NCBI GenBank assembly: GCA_035525225.1
Contig: DATLFA010000003.1
Span: 1 to 64,000, forward strand
Length of the DNA stretch: 64,000 bases
From: DATLFA01 sp035525225
Lineage (GTDB): Bacteria > Actinomycetota > Acidimicrobiia > Acidimicrobiales > WLNW01
Direction of reading: 5' to 3'
This document shows positions 17,020-26,241 of this stretch, piece by piece. The position numbers and the translations under genes were made by a program. Position 1 is the stretch's first letter, and every line of letters starts with the position of its first letter. Below the pieces are notes generated by a model that saw only the letters and a program-made list of their open reading frames with translations, made no database searches and was not told the origin of the DNA.

Positions 17020-17901
17020 CTAAGACGCCTGAGCGATGACATCCACCGCGACTTCGATGTCCTGACTCGCCGGCGGGCCGATCAACACGCCCCGCAATGG
17101 TGCAATGTCCGCGTAGTCGCGTCCCCACCCGATGGTGATGTGCCGTCGGGGCGGCAACTGGTCGTTGGTCGGATCGACATCGACCCAGCCGAACGGGGGC
17201 AGGTACACCGAACACCAGGCATGCGACGCGTCGGCGCCTTGCAGCTTCGGTTCTCCGAGGGGCGGATCGGTCTCCAGGTAGCCACTGACGTAACGCGCCG
17301 CCAGGCCGACAGAACGCGCGCAGCCGATGTACAGATGCGCGAAGTCCTGGCACACCCCGCGGCGGTGTTCGAGCACCTCGCTCAGCGGTGTCGCCACGTC
17401 GGAGAACTCCGGGTCGAAAACAAAGTCGGTGAAGATGCGCTGCGACAGGTCGCGCAACGCGTCGATGACGTCACGTTGCGCGCCGAACGCGGGGGCCGCG
17501 TAGCTCGACAGACCTGCCGACGGCCGCACATAGCGCGACGGCAGGCGCAGCTCGCGGGCCTCGATGCCGGACGCCGATCGGTCGGACACCGTGGCCGCCA
17601 CGATCTCCTCCCAGGTCGAGCCCAAGTCCGGCGGTGAGACCGGCGCTTCGAGCTCGACCCAGCTCATCGCCACGAGATTCAACGTGTCGTGCGCCCTAGC
17701 CAGCTCGACGTAGGTGAGATGGTTGCCGTACGCATCGTCGAATCGGAGCCGATGGGTCGGCTCGGGCGTGCAGTACAGCTGATGGTCGCGCACGTCTTGT
17801 GTCTCGAGCGAGCGTGGTGTGAGCCCGGCCATCAAGTGGGAGCTCGCCATCTCGTCACCGTAGCGATACGTGGTGCGGTGGGTGACCTGGTACGCCGTCA
17901 C
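17020..17901 (-). CDS. transglutaminase-like cysteine protease-fold protein
   Basis: A 293-residue protein: an N-terminal bacterial transglutaminase-like beta domain (VTHRTTYRYGDEMASSHLMAGLTPR), then the catalytic triad, Cys in RRGVCQDFAH, His in SHAWCSVY, and Asp in DVDPTNDQ. Members of this family are suspected peptidases or amide transferases. The GTG start overlaps the stop of the ATP-grasp/alpha-E fusion gene by four bases. It is the fourth gene of the operon with ATP-grasp and alpha-E proteins. Confidence 0.88.
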   Translation of the reverse strand: MTAYQVTHRTTYRYGDEMASSHLMAGLTPRSLETQDVRDHQLYCTPEPTHRLRFDDAYGNHLTYVELARAHDTLNLVAMSWVELEAPVSPPDLGSTWEEIVAATVSDRSASGIEARELRLPSRYVRPSAGLSSYAAPAFGAQRDVIDALRDLSQRIFTDFVFDPEFSDVATPLSEVLEHRRGVCQDFAHLYIGCARSVGLAARYVSGYLETDPPLGEPKLQGADASHAWCSVYLPPFGWVDVDPTNDQLPPRRHITIGWGRDYADIAPLRGVLIGPPASQDIEVAVDVIAQAS

Positions 17902-20312
17902 GATCGGGCTCCGAGCACACCGGGCACATCGACGTGGCTGAACCAGGTCCCGCCGAGCGCGTCGACGTACTTCAACAACGGCCCGCGTGTCTCGACCACC
18001 AACTCCCCGACCGCCACGCCGCGTGCGATCCCGTCGACCAAGGCCTCGGCAGCCTGCAAGAGGTGGTCGGTCACCTCTGGGTACTGCTGAGGAAGCGTCG
18101 CGTGATGGTCACGGATGCGATCGAGTTGGAATGCCACCGACCGCGGGTTGGAGCTGTCGAACACGACGAGATCGAGGAGTGCATCGACGCGAAGGTCACT
18201 GCGATATCGGCGCCGGTACGCAATGAGGCTCTCGCAGCTCGCCAGCACGACCTCGGCCACGGGGGCGACGTCATCGGTCGGGACCAAGGTCTCCTCGATC
18301 AAACCGAGGGTGAGCAGTGCCCGATCGACACGCCGCCCGAGATCCCAGAACATCCAACCCGGCCCACGAACGACACTCTCAATGCTCGCGCCCGCGAGTG
18401 CTGAAAGGTCCAAGAGCAGGTCGTCGAGCGATTCGGTGAGCACGAACATGTGCTCTTGACTCGCGACGCCGTCGAGTGCGACCCGCGCGTTCTCGACGCG
18501 GGCGATGACACGCCATGCCGTCTGGGACAGGAACGCGCGCGCCGACCGAGCGCTCACGACCAGCCCGGACAAACTCACGGCCAGGCTCGATACGCCCTCG
18601 GCGAACACCGACCACAGGTCGGCCGCGGCGTCCTCTGGTACGGGGTCGAGTGAGGTGCGTGCGCTGCTCGCCACCCTGCGCAAGCCGGCCAGCGCCACCG
18701 GAAGCCATTCGGGATTCCCGTGGTGGCCGTCGGTCTCGACGCGCGTCGCGATGCTGTTCGTCGTGCGCGCGATCATCTCGGTGCGCTCCGCGTGGCGCCC
18801 CAGCCAGAACAGCGATTCGGCCGACCGCGTCGGCAGTGACCCTCGAAAGTCGACTTGCGGCAGCGCCATAGGGCGCGAGCGCGTGGTCGAGACCAACTCG
18901 TCCGCGAGTACCCACACGTCCTTCGTGACCGATGCGTTGCGGGCGCGGGCGACGCCACCGGGCAGCACCGCGGCGCCGTCGCGGCCATTGACCACCGCGG
19001 TGCGGATCACGACTTCGACGGGGACCAACGCCCGGTTGATCAGCGCGGGCGTGGTTGCCGATGCGACGACCTCGCGGCCGCTGAAGCGGTGCGGGTTGCG
19101 GCGGATCGCGTCGGCCAACTGGGCCAGCGATTCTTCGGATGCGCGGGCGCCGCGCGTGACCGTCACCGACGCGTCGCCGTTGACACAGTAGACGTCGAGC
19201 GCCTCGAGATTGGCGAGCGCATCCGAGTGTTGCGCCACATCCCCCAACCAGTAGCTCGTCGCAGTGGGCAACAGCAGGCTTTCGCCCAGCAGCCGTTCGC
19301 AGATCGAACGCTCATAGGCAGCGAGACCGACATGGTCGCCGATCGCCGAACCGAGCGCGTTCGCCACCGCCACCCCACCTTCGCGCGCGGTCATCGCGAG
19401 ACCGGGCACGCCGCCACCCGAACCTTCGATCGACAGCTCGAGTGGATCGCAATCGACCGACCGCAGGGCGCGGAGCACGACGTCCACCGGCTCGAGTTGT
19501 CCGAACGATCGCAACAACAGGCGCCCATTGCGCACCACCAAGTCGTCACCTTGCACGACGTGATACCCCAGCGCCGTCGCCAGGTAGGCATATTCGAAAT
19601 ACTCGACCGCGTCGACACCGGCCACGAGGACCACCACACGCGGACTGCTGCGGTCGGGCGCGGCCAATGCCGACAACGCCTCATGCAGCTGCTGCCACCA
19701 TTCGGTCTGCGCCATCGGCGCCATGAACGTTGCTGCCTCGGGCATGGTGCGCGAGGTGATGACACGGTTGAAGACCGCGTGGCCGAGGCCGGCCGCAATG
19801 CCGACGTTGTCGCCGACCGCCACGAAGCGCCCTGCGCCGTCACGCACGACGTCGACCGTTTGCAGCGTCACCGCGGGACCACGCGAGTCGATCGTTCGGC
19901 ACGCCCGCGCGTAGCGAGGGTCGCCCAACAGCATCTCGGCCGGGATGATCTCGTCGAGCAGCAACGTGCGCGGCCCGTAGAGGTCGCGCACAACGGCGTC
20001 GAAGAGCCGGATGCGTTGTGCCACCCCGGCGCTCAACTCGTGCCACGAAGGCGCGTCGAGGCAATACGGGATGGGATCGAGCGGTGGAGGGGCGCGCGGG
20101 TCGTCGCGGTCGACATGCAGCAGCTGCGCTGCTCCCTCGGCCGCGACGAGGCGGGCGGCGAGTTGCTGGCGTTGGGTGAGATCCACGGGGCCGAGCAGTG
20201 GCAGCAGTTGATCCCACGGCGCCCGGGTCGAGCCATCGGGCGCGCGCAACGCATCCCACTGCCCCACGACGCTCGCATACCCATCGCCCGGTGGCCGGCG
20301 ATCGATGGTCAT
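17898..20312 (-). CDS. fusion of circularly permuted ATP-grasp and alpha-E domains
   Basis: An 804-residue fusion. Residues ~1-480 are a type 2 circularly permuted ATP-grasp-like protein (DAPSWHELSAGVAQRIRLF, TVDVVRDGAGRFVAVGDNVG, VYCVNGDASVTVTRG). Residues ~500-804 repeat the alpha-E helical domain (SAESLFWLGRHAERTEMIAR, DRIRDHHATLPQQYPE). The ATP-grasp half has several changes in Gly/Lys-rich loops relative to the stand-alone copy at 21255, so it may be degenerate. It starts at ATG 20312, overlapping the alpha-E stop (ATGA). The reaction is unknown. Confidence 0.85.
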   Translation of the reverse strand: MTIDRRPPGDGYASVVGQWDALRAPDGSTRAPWDQLLPLLGPVDLTQRQQLAARLVAAEGAAQLLHVDRDDPRAPPPLDPIPYCLDAPSWHELSAGVAQRIRLFDAVVRDLYGPRTLLLDEIIPAEMLLGDPRYARACRTIDSRGPAVTLQTVDVVRDGAGRFVAVGDNVGIAAGLGHAVFNRVITSRTMPEAATFMAPMAQTEWWQQLHEALSALAAPDRSSPRVVVLVAGVDAVEYFEYAYLATALGYHVVQGDDLVVRNGRLLLRSFGQLEPVDVVLRALRSVDCDPLELSIEGSGGGVPGLAMTAREGGVAVANALGSAIGDHVGLAAYERSICERLLGESLLLPTATSYWLGDVAQHSDALANLEALDVYCVNGDASVTVTRGARASEESLAQLADAIRRNPHRFSGREVVASATTPALINRALVPVEVVIRTAVVNGRDGAAVLPGGVARARNASVTKDVWVLADELVSTTRSRPMALPQVDFRGSLPTRSAESLFWLGRHAERTEMIARTTNSIATRVETDGHHGNPEWLPVALAGLRRVASSARTSLDPVPEDAAADLWSVFAEGVSSLAVSLSGLVVSARSARAFLSQTAWRVIARVENARVALDGVASQEHMFVLTESLDDLLLDLSALAGASIESVVRGPGWMFWDLGRRVDRALLTLGLIEETLVPTDDVAPVAEVVLASCESLIAYRRRYRSDLRVDALLDLVVFDSSNPRSVAFQLDRIRDHHATLPQQYPEVTDHLLQAAEALVDGIARGVAVGELVVETRGPLLKYVDALGGTWFSHVDVPGVLGARS

Positions 20313-21244
20313 ATCTCTGCCCCGGCCGCGAAGTAGTGCGCGGCCAGGGCGGCGTGTAGGTCGGCGCTGGCTCGCTGCACTTCGTCGATCCATCGGCGCA
20401 ACGTCACGAGGTCGAGCGGCCGCACCTCGATCGAACGGGACATCGTGGCGAGGACATGACACAACTCGACGAGCTTCGCCGGATCGGGCAATGACCGCAG
20501 CGACCGCGACAACTGCTCGGCACAAAAGGCCACCGATCGCGGGAACAGTTCATCGGCGAACAGAAACGCCACGACAGTCGAGCCCGTGGCGCTGGCGTTC
20601 GTCGACCGACGGAACATGTGCAGGCCGGCGACCGATCGCAGCACGCTCGCCCACTGCACGTTGCCATGCATCGCCGCTTCGCCCTGGGCGCCGATCATTG
20701 CCGCATTGACGTCGATCACGCGCGTGGTCATGTCCGCGCGTTCGATGTAGGTCCCGAGGCGCATGAAGGCGTGCGGCTCGCTGCGGCTCATCGTGCCCGA
20801 GGTGACCCCGGCGCAGAGCTGGCATTCGGAGATCACACGGTCGAGGAACCGCCGCCGCGACGCACGGACGATCCCCTCCGCGTTGTTGCCGGCGATGTAG
20901 AGGTACAGGTCGTTGACGGCGTGCCACAGCTCGTTCGGGATGAGCTCTCGTACGGTGCGAAGATTCTCGCGTGCCTGGCCGATCGCCGAGACGATGCTGC
21001 TGCGGTTCTCGCGGTCGCCGACGAGAAACCGCAACACGGAGAGCTCGTCCGCACGCTCATAGCGCGAGGTGAACGTCACCTCTTCGCCGGTGATCGCCAG
21101 CAGGGGCACCCATGTCACGGGAACGACCGTCGGGAGGTCGACGATGAGGTTCGTGTGCTCGCGGACGATCCGAGCGGTGTCCTCGGCGCGCTCGAGATAG
21201 CGCGCCGCCCAATACAAACTCTCGGCTGCTCGTGCCAGCAACAT
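20309..21244 (-). CDS. alpha-E domain protein
   Basis: A 311-residue all-helical alpha-E protein. It opens MLLARAAESLYWAARYLERA and contains FLDRVISECQLCAGVTSGTMS and LGTYIERADMTTRVIDVNAA. The family is found almost only beside circularly permuted ATP-grasp and transglutaminase-like proteins. No catalytic site is known; it probably forms a complex. It is preceded by the stand-alone ATP-grasp gene with an 11-bp gap. Confidence 0.88.
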   Translation of the reverse strand: MLLARAAESLYWAARYLERAEDTARIVREHTNLIVDLPTVVPVTWVPLLAITGEEVTFTSRYERADELSVLRFLVGDRENRSSIVSAIGQARENLRTVRELIPNELWHAVNDLYLYIAGNNAEGIVRASRRRFLDRVISECQLCAGVTSGTMSRSEPHAFMRLGTYIERADMTTRVIDVNAAMIGAQGEAAMHGNVQWASVLRSVAGLHMFRRSTNASATGSTVVAFLFADELFPRSVAFCAEQLSRSLRSLPDPAKLVELCHVLATMSRSIEVRPLDLVTLRRWIDEVQRASADLHAALAAHYFAAGAEI

Positions 21245-21254
21245 GCAAATAGCG

Positions 21255-22754
21255 TCAGACGAATGTGGAATCAGGGATGGGATGCGTCATGTCGACGACC
21301 CATGTGTCCTTGCTGCCGCCTCCCTGCGAGGAGTTTACGATCAGCGATCCTTCGCGTCTCGCGACCCGGGTGAGCCCGCCGCGAGTGACATACGAGAACG
21401 GCCCGGAAAGGATGAACGGGCGAAGGTCGACGTGACGCGGGGCGACGCCGTCGTCGCAGAGGGTCGGCACGACCGACAGCGCCACTATCGGTTGCGCGAT
21501 CCAGTTTCGGGGGTTCGCGAGCACTGCGGCACGGGTCTGTGCCAGCTCTTCGTCGCTCGCCCGATCACCGATCATCACGCCGTAGCCACCGCTCTCGTTG
21601 GCCGGTTTGACGACCAACTCACGCATGTTGTCGAGGACGAAGCGCAGCTCTTCCGCATAGAGGCAGCGAAAGGTCGGCACGTTCGGCACGAGCGGCTCTT
21701 CGTTCATGTAGAAACGGATGAGATCGGGAACCCACGCATAAACGACCTTGTCGTCGGCCACGCCCGCACCGGGCGCATTGGCAATGGCCACCTTGCCGTC
21801 GCGCCACGACTGCATCAAACCCGCGACGCCGAGCGTGGAATCGGGCCGCAGCTCTGCGGGGTCGAGGAACATGTCGTCGATGCGGCGGTAGATGACGTCG
21901 ACGCGCTCACGCCCCGAAATGGTGCGCATGTACACGAACCCGTCTTCACCGACCGACAGATCGCTTCCCTCGACGAGCTCGACACCCATGCGCCGAGCGA
22001 GGAACGAGTGCTCGAAGTAGGCCGAGTTGTACACACCGGGCGTGAGCACGACCACACAGGGGTCGCGGACCGCGTCCGGGGCGAGAGCGACGAGGAGTTC
22101 GCGCAGCTTGTCGACGTAACCGTCGACGGGTTGGACGCTCTGCCGGGCGAACAAGTCGGCGAAGGCGACCTTGGAGATCGCTCGATTCTCCAACATGTAG
22201 CTCACGCCGGACGGCACGCGCAGGTTGTCTTCGAGCACGTAGACCTGTCCGTCGGCGTCGCGCACCACGTCCGAACCAGAGATGTGGGCCCAGGCTCCGT
22301 ACTTCGGACGCACGTTGCGGCACTCCGGCCGATAGTTGACCGAGTCGCGAATCAACTCGATGGGGAATACACCGGCCTCGACGACGGCACGTTCGTTGTA
22401 GATGTCGTCGATGAATCGGTTGAGCGCGACCAGGCGCTGCGTCAAGCCGGCTTCGATCGTCTTCCATTCACGGGCGTCGATGACGCGCGGAATCACGTCG
22501 AAGGGCCAGGGACGATCGATGTTGGCGCCGTCGTCGTAGATGGTGAAGGTGATGCCCTCGGTCAATATCTCGAGGTCGGCGAGATTCTGACGCGACTCGA
22601 GTTCGCTGCGCCCCAATCGGCGCAATTGCGCGACCACCTCGGCTGCCGCGGGTCGAGGCTCGTCGTGGGCGTCGAGCAACTCATCGAAGAACGCCCTGGT
22701 GGCACCGTCCGGCGGGGCTTCGGCTCGCACGGTCAACGGCTGTTCGGTCAGCAT
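21255..22754 (-). CDS. circularly permuted ATP-grasp type 2 protein
   Basis: A 499-residue protein of the circularly permuted ATP-grasp family. FTIYDDGANIDRPWPFDVIPR, YNERAVVEAGVFP, SGSDVVRDADGQVYVLEDNLR and VKPANESGGYGVMIG (the nucleotide-binding Lys/Gly loop) are all present. Such enzymes are expected to form an amide bond with ATP. First gene of the operon ATP-grasp, alpha-E, ATP-grasp/alpha-E, transglutaminase. The 287 bp upstream contain a repeat element (22854) and no gene that I can see. Confidence 0.88.
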   Translation of the reverse strand: MLTEQPLTVRAEAPPDGATRAFFDELLDAHDEPRPAAAEVVAQLRRLGRSELESRQNLADLEILTEGITFTIYDDGANIDRPWPFDVIPRVIDAREWKTIEAGLTQRLVALNRFIDDIYNERAVVEAGVFPIELIRDSVNYRPECRNVRPKYGAWAHISGSDVVRDADGQVYVLEDNLRVPSGVSYMLENRAISKVAFADLFARQSVQPVDGYVDKLRELLVALAPDAVRDPCVVVLTPGVYNSAYFEHSFLARRMGVELVEGSDLSVGEDGFVYMRTISGRERVDVIYRRIDDMFLDPAELRPDSTLGVAGLMQSWRDGKVAIANAPGAGVADDKVVYAWVPDLIRFYMNEEPLVPNVPTFRCLYAEELRFVLDNMRELVVKPANESGGYGVMIGDRASDEELAQTRAAVLANPRNWIAQPIVALSVVPTLCDDGVAPRHVDLRPFILSGPFSYVTRGGLTRVARREGSLIVNSSQGGGSKDTWVVDMTHPIPDSTFV

Positions 22755-22853
22755 CGGACCATCCTCACGGGGATCGGGGTCGGCCGGACCTCAGAACGAT
22801 TACTCGTCCGCGAACAGTGTCTGACGGGAATCTGGCAGGGCGCGGGAGGCACG

Positions 22854-22879
22854 GGGCCCGAGCGGCCCTTCAGAGCGGG
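22854..22879 (+). repeat. 26-bp GC-rich dispersed repeat
   Basis: An identical copy of the element at 13540, here read on the plus strand, in the gene-free 22755-23041 interval upstream of the ATP-grasp operon. Confidence 0.85.
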
Positions 22880-23041
22880 AGGCACGGGCACTGGGTGACG
22901 TCTGCGGCCGACCAGGAGGGGGGACCGGCCGGCCGCGACATCACATGAAGGAAGGGTAAGGGCCGCAAGTGTCCGCACTGTTTCGTCCCTATTAACCCCT
23001 CGGTCATGCCCGACCAACGGGTTACCCAGCATGCGTGCAGT

Positions 23042-24160
23042 TCACACTCCGTACACGCGAGCGGCGTTGCCGGACAGGATCTTGGACGCGTCCAGCGCCC
23101 CGAGATTGGCGGTGAGAGTCGTCGCGTGGCGGCGCGAGTTCGGCCACAGCGTGACCGAATGCGGGTAGTCGCTCGAGAACATCGCGGTGTCGGCAAGGTA
23201 CGGGTGTGCCGCGACGAGGTCGAAGCCGATCTGATCATCGAGCACGGTCACGAACAGATTGCGGCCCAAGTATTCGGTCGGCCGCAGCGTCGATGCCACC
23301 GTCGGATCATCCATGGCCGATCGCACGTCGACGTTCTGTTCCATCATCTGCGCCCAGAACGGAAGCCAGCCGAAGTTGACCTCGGCCGCCACGATCTCGA
23401 GTTGCGGATGTCGCACGAACACACCCCCGAGCACCATATAGGTGAATGGCCGCACCGCCGAGAAGAACCGGTACACCGTGCCGCCGGCGGTGATGTTCTG
23501 CGAGACGAGTTCGTCCCAATCGGCGTCTGCCGGTTTGCCGCCAAACGTACGGTGAAACGTCAGCGGCACGCCCGCTTCGGCCGCCCGTGCGAAGATCGGG
23601 TCGTAGTAACGGTCGTGATACGGCCGAGCCGGGTTGCCGGGTATGAACGCGGCGCGCGCGCCTTTGTCGATGCAGCGCACGAGCTCCGCGATGCACGCCG
23701 GCGCGCCGTCGTCGACCGGCAGCATCGGAAGGCCGACGAGGCGATCGCGATTCGCGGCTTGGAACTCGTCGAGGATCCAATCGTTGTAGGAGCGCAGGCA
23801 CGCAAACCCGAGCTCGCGGTCGGGCTCGATGTAGACGAAGATCGCATTCGCCGGGTACACGACGCTGACGTCGACACCGTCGCGATCCATGTCGAGTACG
23901 TGGGCCGCACCGTCGTAGTTGCCCGGCAGTATCTCGTCGAAGCGCAGCCCTGAGAGCTTCTTGACCGCCGCCGTCTGACCGGCCGTCGCCTCGATACCGA
24001 GGGTGCGCTTGGGCGGCGCGCCATCGAAGCTCCACCCGTCTCCCCCGTCGGCGCCCCGGCACAGCTTCGGGATGCGGTCCCGAAGGCCGGCCGGGACGTG
24101 GTCGAACACGTGCGGCGGTTCGTTGACATGGCAATCGGCGGAGATGATGCGGGTGCTCAC
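23042..24160 (-). CDS. amidohydrolase-family TIM-barrel hydrolase/decarboxylase
   Basis: A 372-residue COG2159-type enzyme. STRIISADCHVNEPP is the metal-binding start, PLTFHRTFGG gives a barrel His, AAEVNFGWLPFWAQMM another strand, and MFSSDYPHSVTLWPNS the final Asp. GTG 24160 was chosen over the longer frame because a promoter ends seven bases before it. It is likely a metal-dependent hydrolase or decarboxylase of small aromatic or lipid-derived acids. It is probably regulated by the palindrome in its promoter spacer. Confidence 0.88.
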   Translation of the reverse strand: MSTRIISADCHVNEPPHVFDHVPAGLRDRIPKLCRGADGGDGWSFDGAPPKRTLGIEATAGQTAAVKKLSGLRFDEILPGNYDGAAHVLDMDRDGVDVSVVYPANAIFVYIEPDRELGFACLRSYNDWILDEFQAANRDRLVGLPMLPVDDGAPACIAELVRCIDKGARAAFIPGNPARPYHDRYYDPIFARAAEAGVPLTFHRTFGGKPADADWDELVSQNITAGGTVYRFFSAVRPFTYMVLGGVFVRHPQLEIVAAEVNFGWLPFWAQMMEQNVDVRSAMDDPTVASTLRPTEYLGRNLFVTVLDDQIGFDLVAAHPYLADTAMFSSDYPHSVTLWPNSRRHATTLTANLGALDASKILSGNAARVYGV

Positions 24161-24167
24161 CTGGTCG

Positions 24168-24196
24168 AAGGTAATTGAAACAAACGTTTGAGTCAA
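24168..24196 (-). promoter_or_regulatory. promoter with palindromic operator for the amidohydrolase
   Basis: On the minus strand the -35 is TTGACT (24191-24196), the spacer is 17 bp, and the -10 is TACCTT (24168-24173), seven bases before the GTG start. The spacer holds CAAACGTTTG, a perfect 10-bp palindrome (24181-24190), within a longer dyad TTGAnnCAAACGTTTGnnTCAA. A TetR-type repressor site is likely, but the regulator is not identified. Confidence 0.7.
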
Positions 24197-24208
24197 TACC
24201 TCCATACC

Positions 24209-25099
24209 TCAATACCTCGAGGTGTCGCCCTGCTCCCTGTTGCCGATCGTGAAGGTGATGCCGTCGCGGGCCAGATCGACCGCGACATCGCCGCCGGAAG
24301 CGGGGGCCGCGGCCCGCCGGCGGGCGGCATGCAGGATCGCTTCGACTTCGGGATCGGTGCGCGACGGGTCGTGGTGGAACAACAACACACGGCGCGCTCC
24401 GGCGGCTGCCGCGAGTTCGAGCGAGTACTCGTACGCGGCGTGACCGAACGACCCGCGCGTGGGCAACTCCTCTGCCGTGTATTGCGCGTCGTGCACCAGT
24501 ACGTCGACGTCGCGCGCGAGATCGAGCGCATCGTCGTGCAATGCCCCGACGCCGCGTCGACCGGCGCCGCGGTCTTGCGGCGCGTGGTCGGACAGGTAGG
24601 CCAACGAGCGCGCGCCGTCACTCACCCGAAATCCGAGGGTCTTGCCTCCCTTGTGGGGAATCTCTCGCACGAGTACGTCGAAGCCCTCGAAGCGATACGC
24701 ACCGCGATCGATCACACCGAAGGTCCATTCACCGCGGAGTTGATGCGGGCCGATCGGGAAATGCGGCGGCGACATGGTGCGTGCCAGCAACTCGCCGGGC
24801 TCGACACCTTGTTCGGGAAGGTACAGGTGGGTGGACGCGTCAGGCCGATCGCCGGCCGCGAAGAACGGGAGTCCGTGCGTGTGGTCCCAGTGCAGATGAC
24901 TGAGCAGGATCGTGCCGCGAAACGGCGCCCCCGCGAGAACGCCGGTGAGGTTGCGCAAACCGGTTCCGGCGTCGAGTACCAACGTCGGCGGGCCGTCGCC
25001 CTGCCCGATCGCAACGCACGAGGTATGCCCTCCGACATGATTGAAGTCCGCCCCTACGGCGGGCGTCGACCCGCGTGCACCACAGATCCAGACGCGCAC
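24209..25099 (-). CDS. metallo-beta-lactamase-fold hydrolase
   Basis: A 296-residue MBL-fold protein. The zinc motif HLHWDH is at residues 78-83 with the other ligands in SDHAPQ and FHHDPSRTD. The N-terminus MRVWICGARGSTP is typical of the RNase Z/PhnP-like or cyclic-nucleotide phosphodiesterase-like branch, which opens phosphodiesters. It follows the cyclic-nucleotide-binding gene with a two-base gap, so it may turn over a cyclic nucleotide; that is inference only. Confidence 0.85.
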   Translation of the reverse strand: MRVWICGARGSTPAVGADFNHVGGHTSCVAIGQGDGPPTLVLDAGTGLRNLTGVLAGAPFRGTILLSHLHWDHTHGLPFFAAGDRPDASTHLYLPEQGVEPGELLARTMSPPHFPIGPHQLRGEWTFGVIDRGAYRFEGFDVLVREIPHKGGKTLGFRVSDGARSLAYLSDHAPQDRGAGRRGVGALHDDALDLARDVDVLVHDAQYTAEELPTRGSFGHAAYEYSLELAAAAGARRVLLFHHDPSRTDPEVEAILHAARRRAAAPASGGDVAVDLARDGITFTIGNREQGDTSRY

Positions 25100-25101
25100 G
25101 A

Positions 25102-26115
25102 TCAGGCGAGCTCCTTGCGATGGCCCGTGGACAATGCATCGAGCGCTTCGCGGTCGATCTGCGCACTGGCAACGGCCGCGACTTTACATGGCGTGACGGC
25201 TCGCAGGGTCGACGTGCGTCGACCTCCCTCGAGCGCCGCCCGTTCACCGACGACCGCACCCGGACCCAGCTCGGCGAGGATCGTTCCGTCGACGTCGACG
25301 GCCAACACGCCGTCGAGCAACAAGAACAACTCGTCGCCCTCTTCTCCTTGCTCGACGAGCGTGGACCCCTTCTTCACCTTGCGGATGTCGGGCTTCTGGC
25401 CGCCGCGCATGATCGAGTTGGAGAGCTCGCGCTCGAGCGCCGTCTCGACTTCGGTGACGAGCGCGGGCGAATCGAGATCGCCCCACGGCGTGTGCTTGCC
25501 GAAGGCCCGCTTCCACCAGTCTTTGAACTGCGTGGTGCCGCTCTTCTTCACGAGACGACCGCTGTCGTCATAGATCCAATGCCGCGGAAACGGACTTGCA
25601 CCTGTGACCGAATGCTCGACTTTCCCGTCGGCGTGGATCGTCAACGACAACGTCGTCCACGCGATGGGCGGGCGGTATTGGACGAATGGCGGATGGCGCA
25701 CGGTCCGCGGCGCGGGCACACCGGTGCGACCGCCCGCCGTCTGCGTGAAGCGCACCCATCCGTCGCCTCGTTCGGGTTCGACCAGCCGATCGGGCAGCGC
25801 CGTCGCCTGGACGAACAAAGAGCCTAAGCCCAGCTTCACCCGCGTCGCGCCGATCGAGCCCCCGCCCGAATAGCCGCACTTCACGATCTGCCCGTCTTCG
25901 ACGTCGATCCACGCCTTCAGATGATTGGCGAAACGGAATCGATCGGCGGCACGGAGGCTTTCGACCGTCGCCTTGACATCGGGCCCGATCGTGTCGGGTG
26001 GGGTTTGGTCGTAGTGGAACGCGCCGAAAGAAAATGGCAGCTTGGGCATGCCATCGATCGCTTCGGACGGAATCCACGAGAGGGAGGTGACCGAGCTGGT
26101 GATTCGCATGGCCAT
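25102..26115 (-). CDS. cyclic-nucleotide-binding-domain protein
   Basis: A 337-residue protein. The C-terminal ~100 residues are a CAP-type cyclic-nucleotide domain (VKKGSTLVEQGEEGDELFLLLDGVLAV; phosphate cassette VGERAALEGGRRTST). The first ~230 residues, with a START-like or beta-rich core, match no family I recognise; there is no HTH, so it is not a CRP-like regulator. It is divergent from the cyclase gene and cotranscribed with the MBL protein, which suggests a local cAMP circuit. Confidence 0.8.
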   Translation of the reverse strand: MAMRITSSVTSLSWIPSEAIDGMPKLPFSFGAFHYDQTPPDTIGPDVKATVESLRAADRFRFANHLKAWIDVEDGQIVKCGYSGGGSIGATRVKLGLGSLFVQATALPDRLVEPERGDGWVRFTQTAGGRTGVPAPRTVRHPPFVQYRPPIAWTTLSLTIHADGKVEHSVTGASPFPRHWIYDDSGRLVKKSGTTQFKDWWKRAFGKHTPWGDLDSPALVTEVETALERELSNSIMRGGQKPDIRKVKKGSTLVEQGEEGDELFLLLDGVLAVDVDGTILAELGPGAVVGERAALEGGRRTSTLRAVTPCKVAAVASAQIDREALDALSTGHRKELA

Positions 26116-26241
26116 AGCGTCGCGCGTCGGGGCGAGAAGCGAAACTGTGCCCCCTTCCCCCGCCGGGGGTGGGTAGCCCCACTACATGGCGACGGGCCAG
26201 CGCCCTTGTGCAACGACCCCTCTCTTTGGTCGAATGCAGGT

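Noticed and set aside
24196..24218. Three ATACCTC heptads at 8-bp spacing
   Set aside because: They overlap the 3' end of the MBL gene and the -35; too short to name a site.
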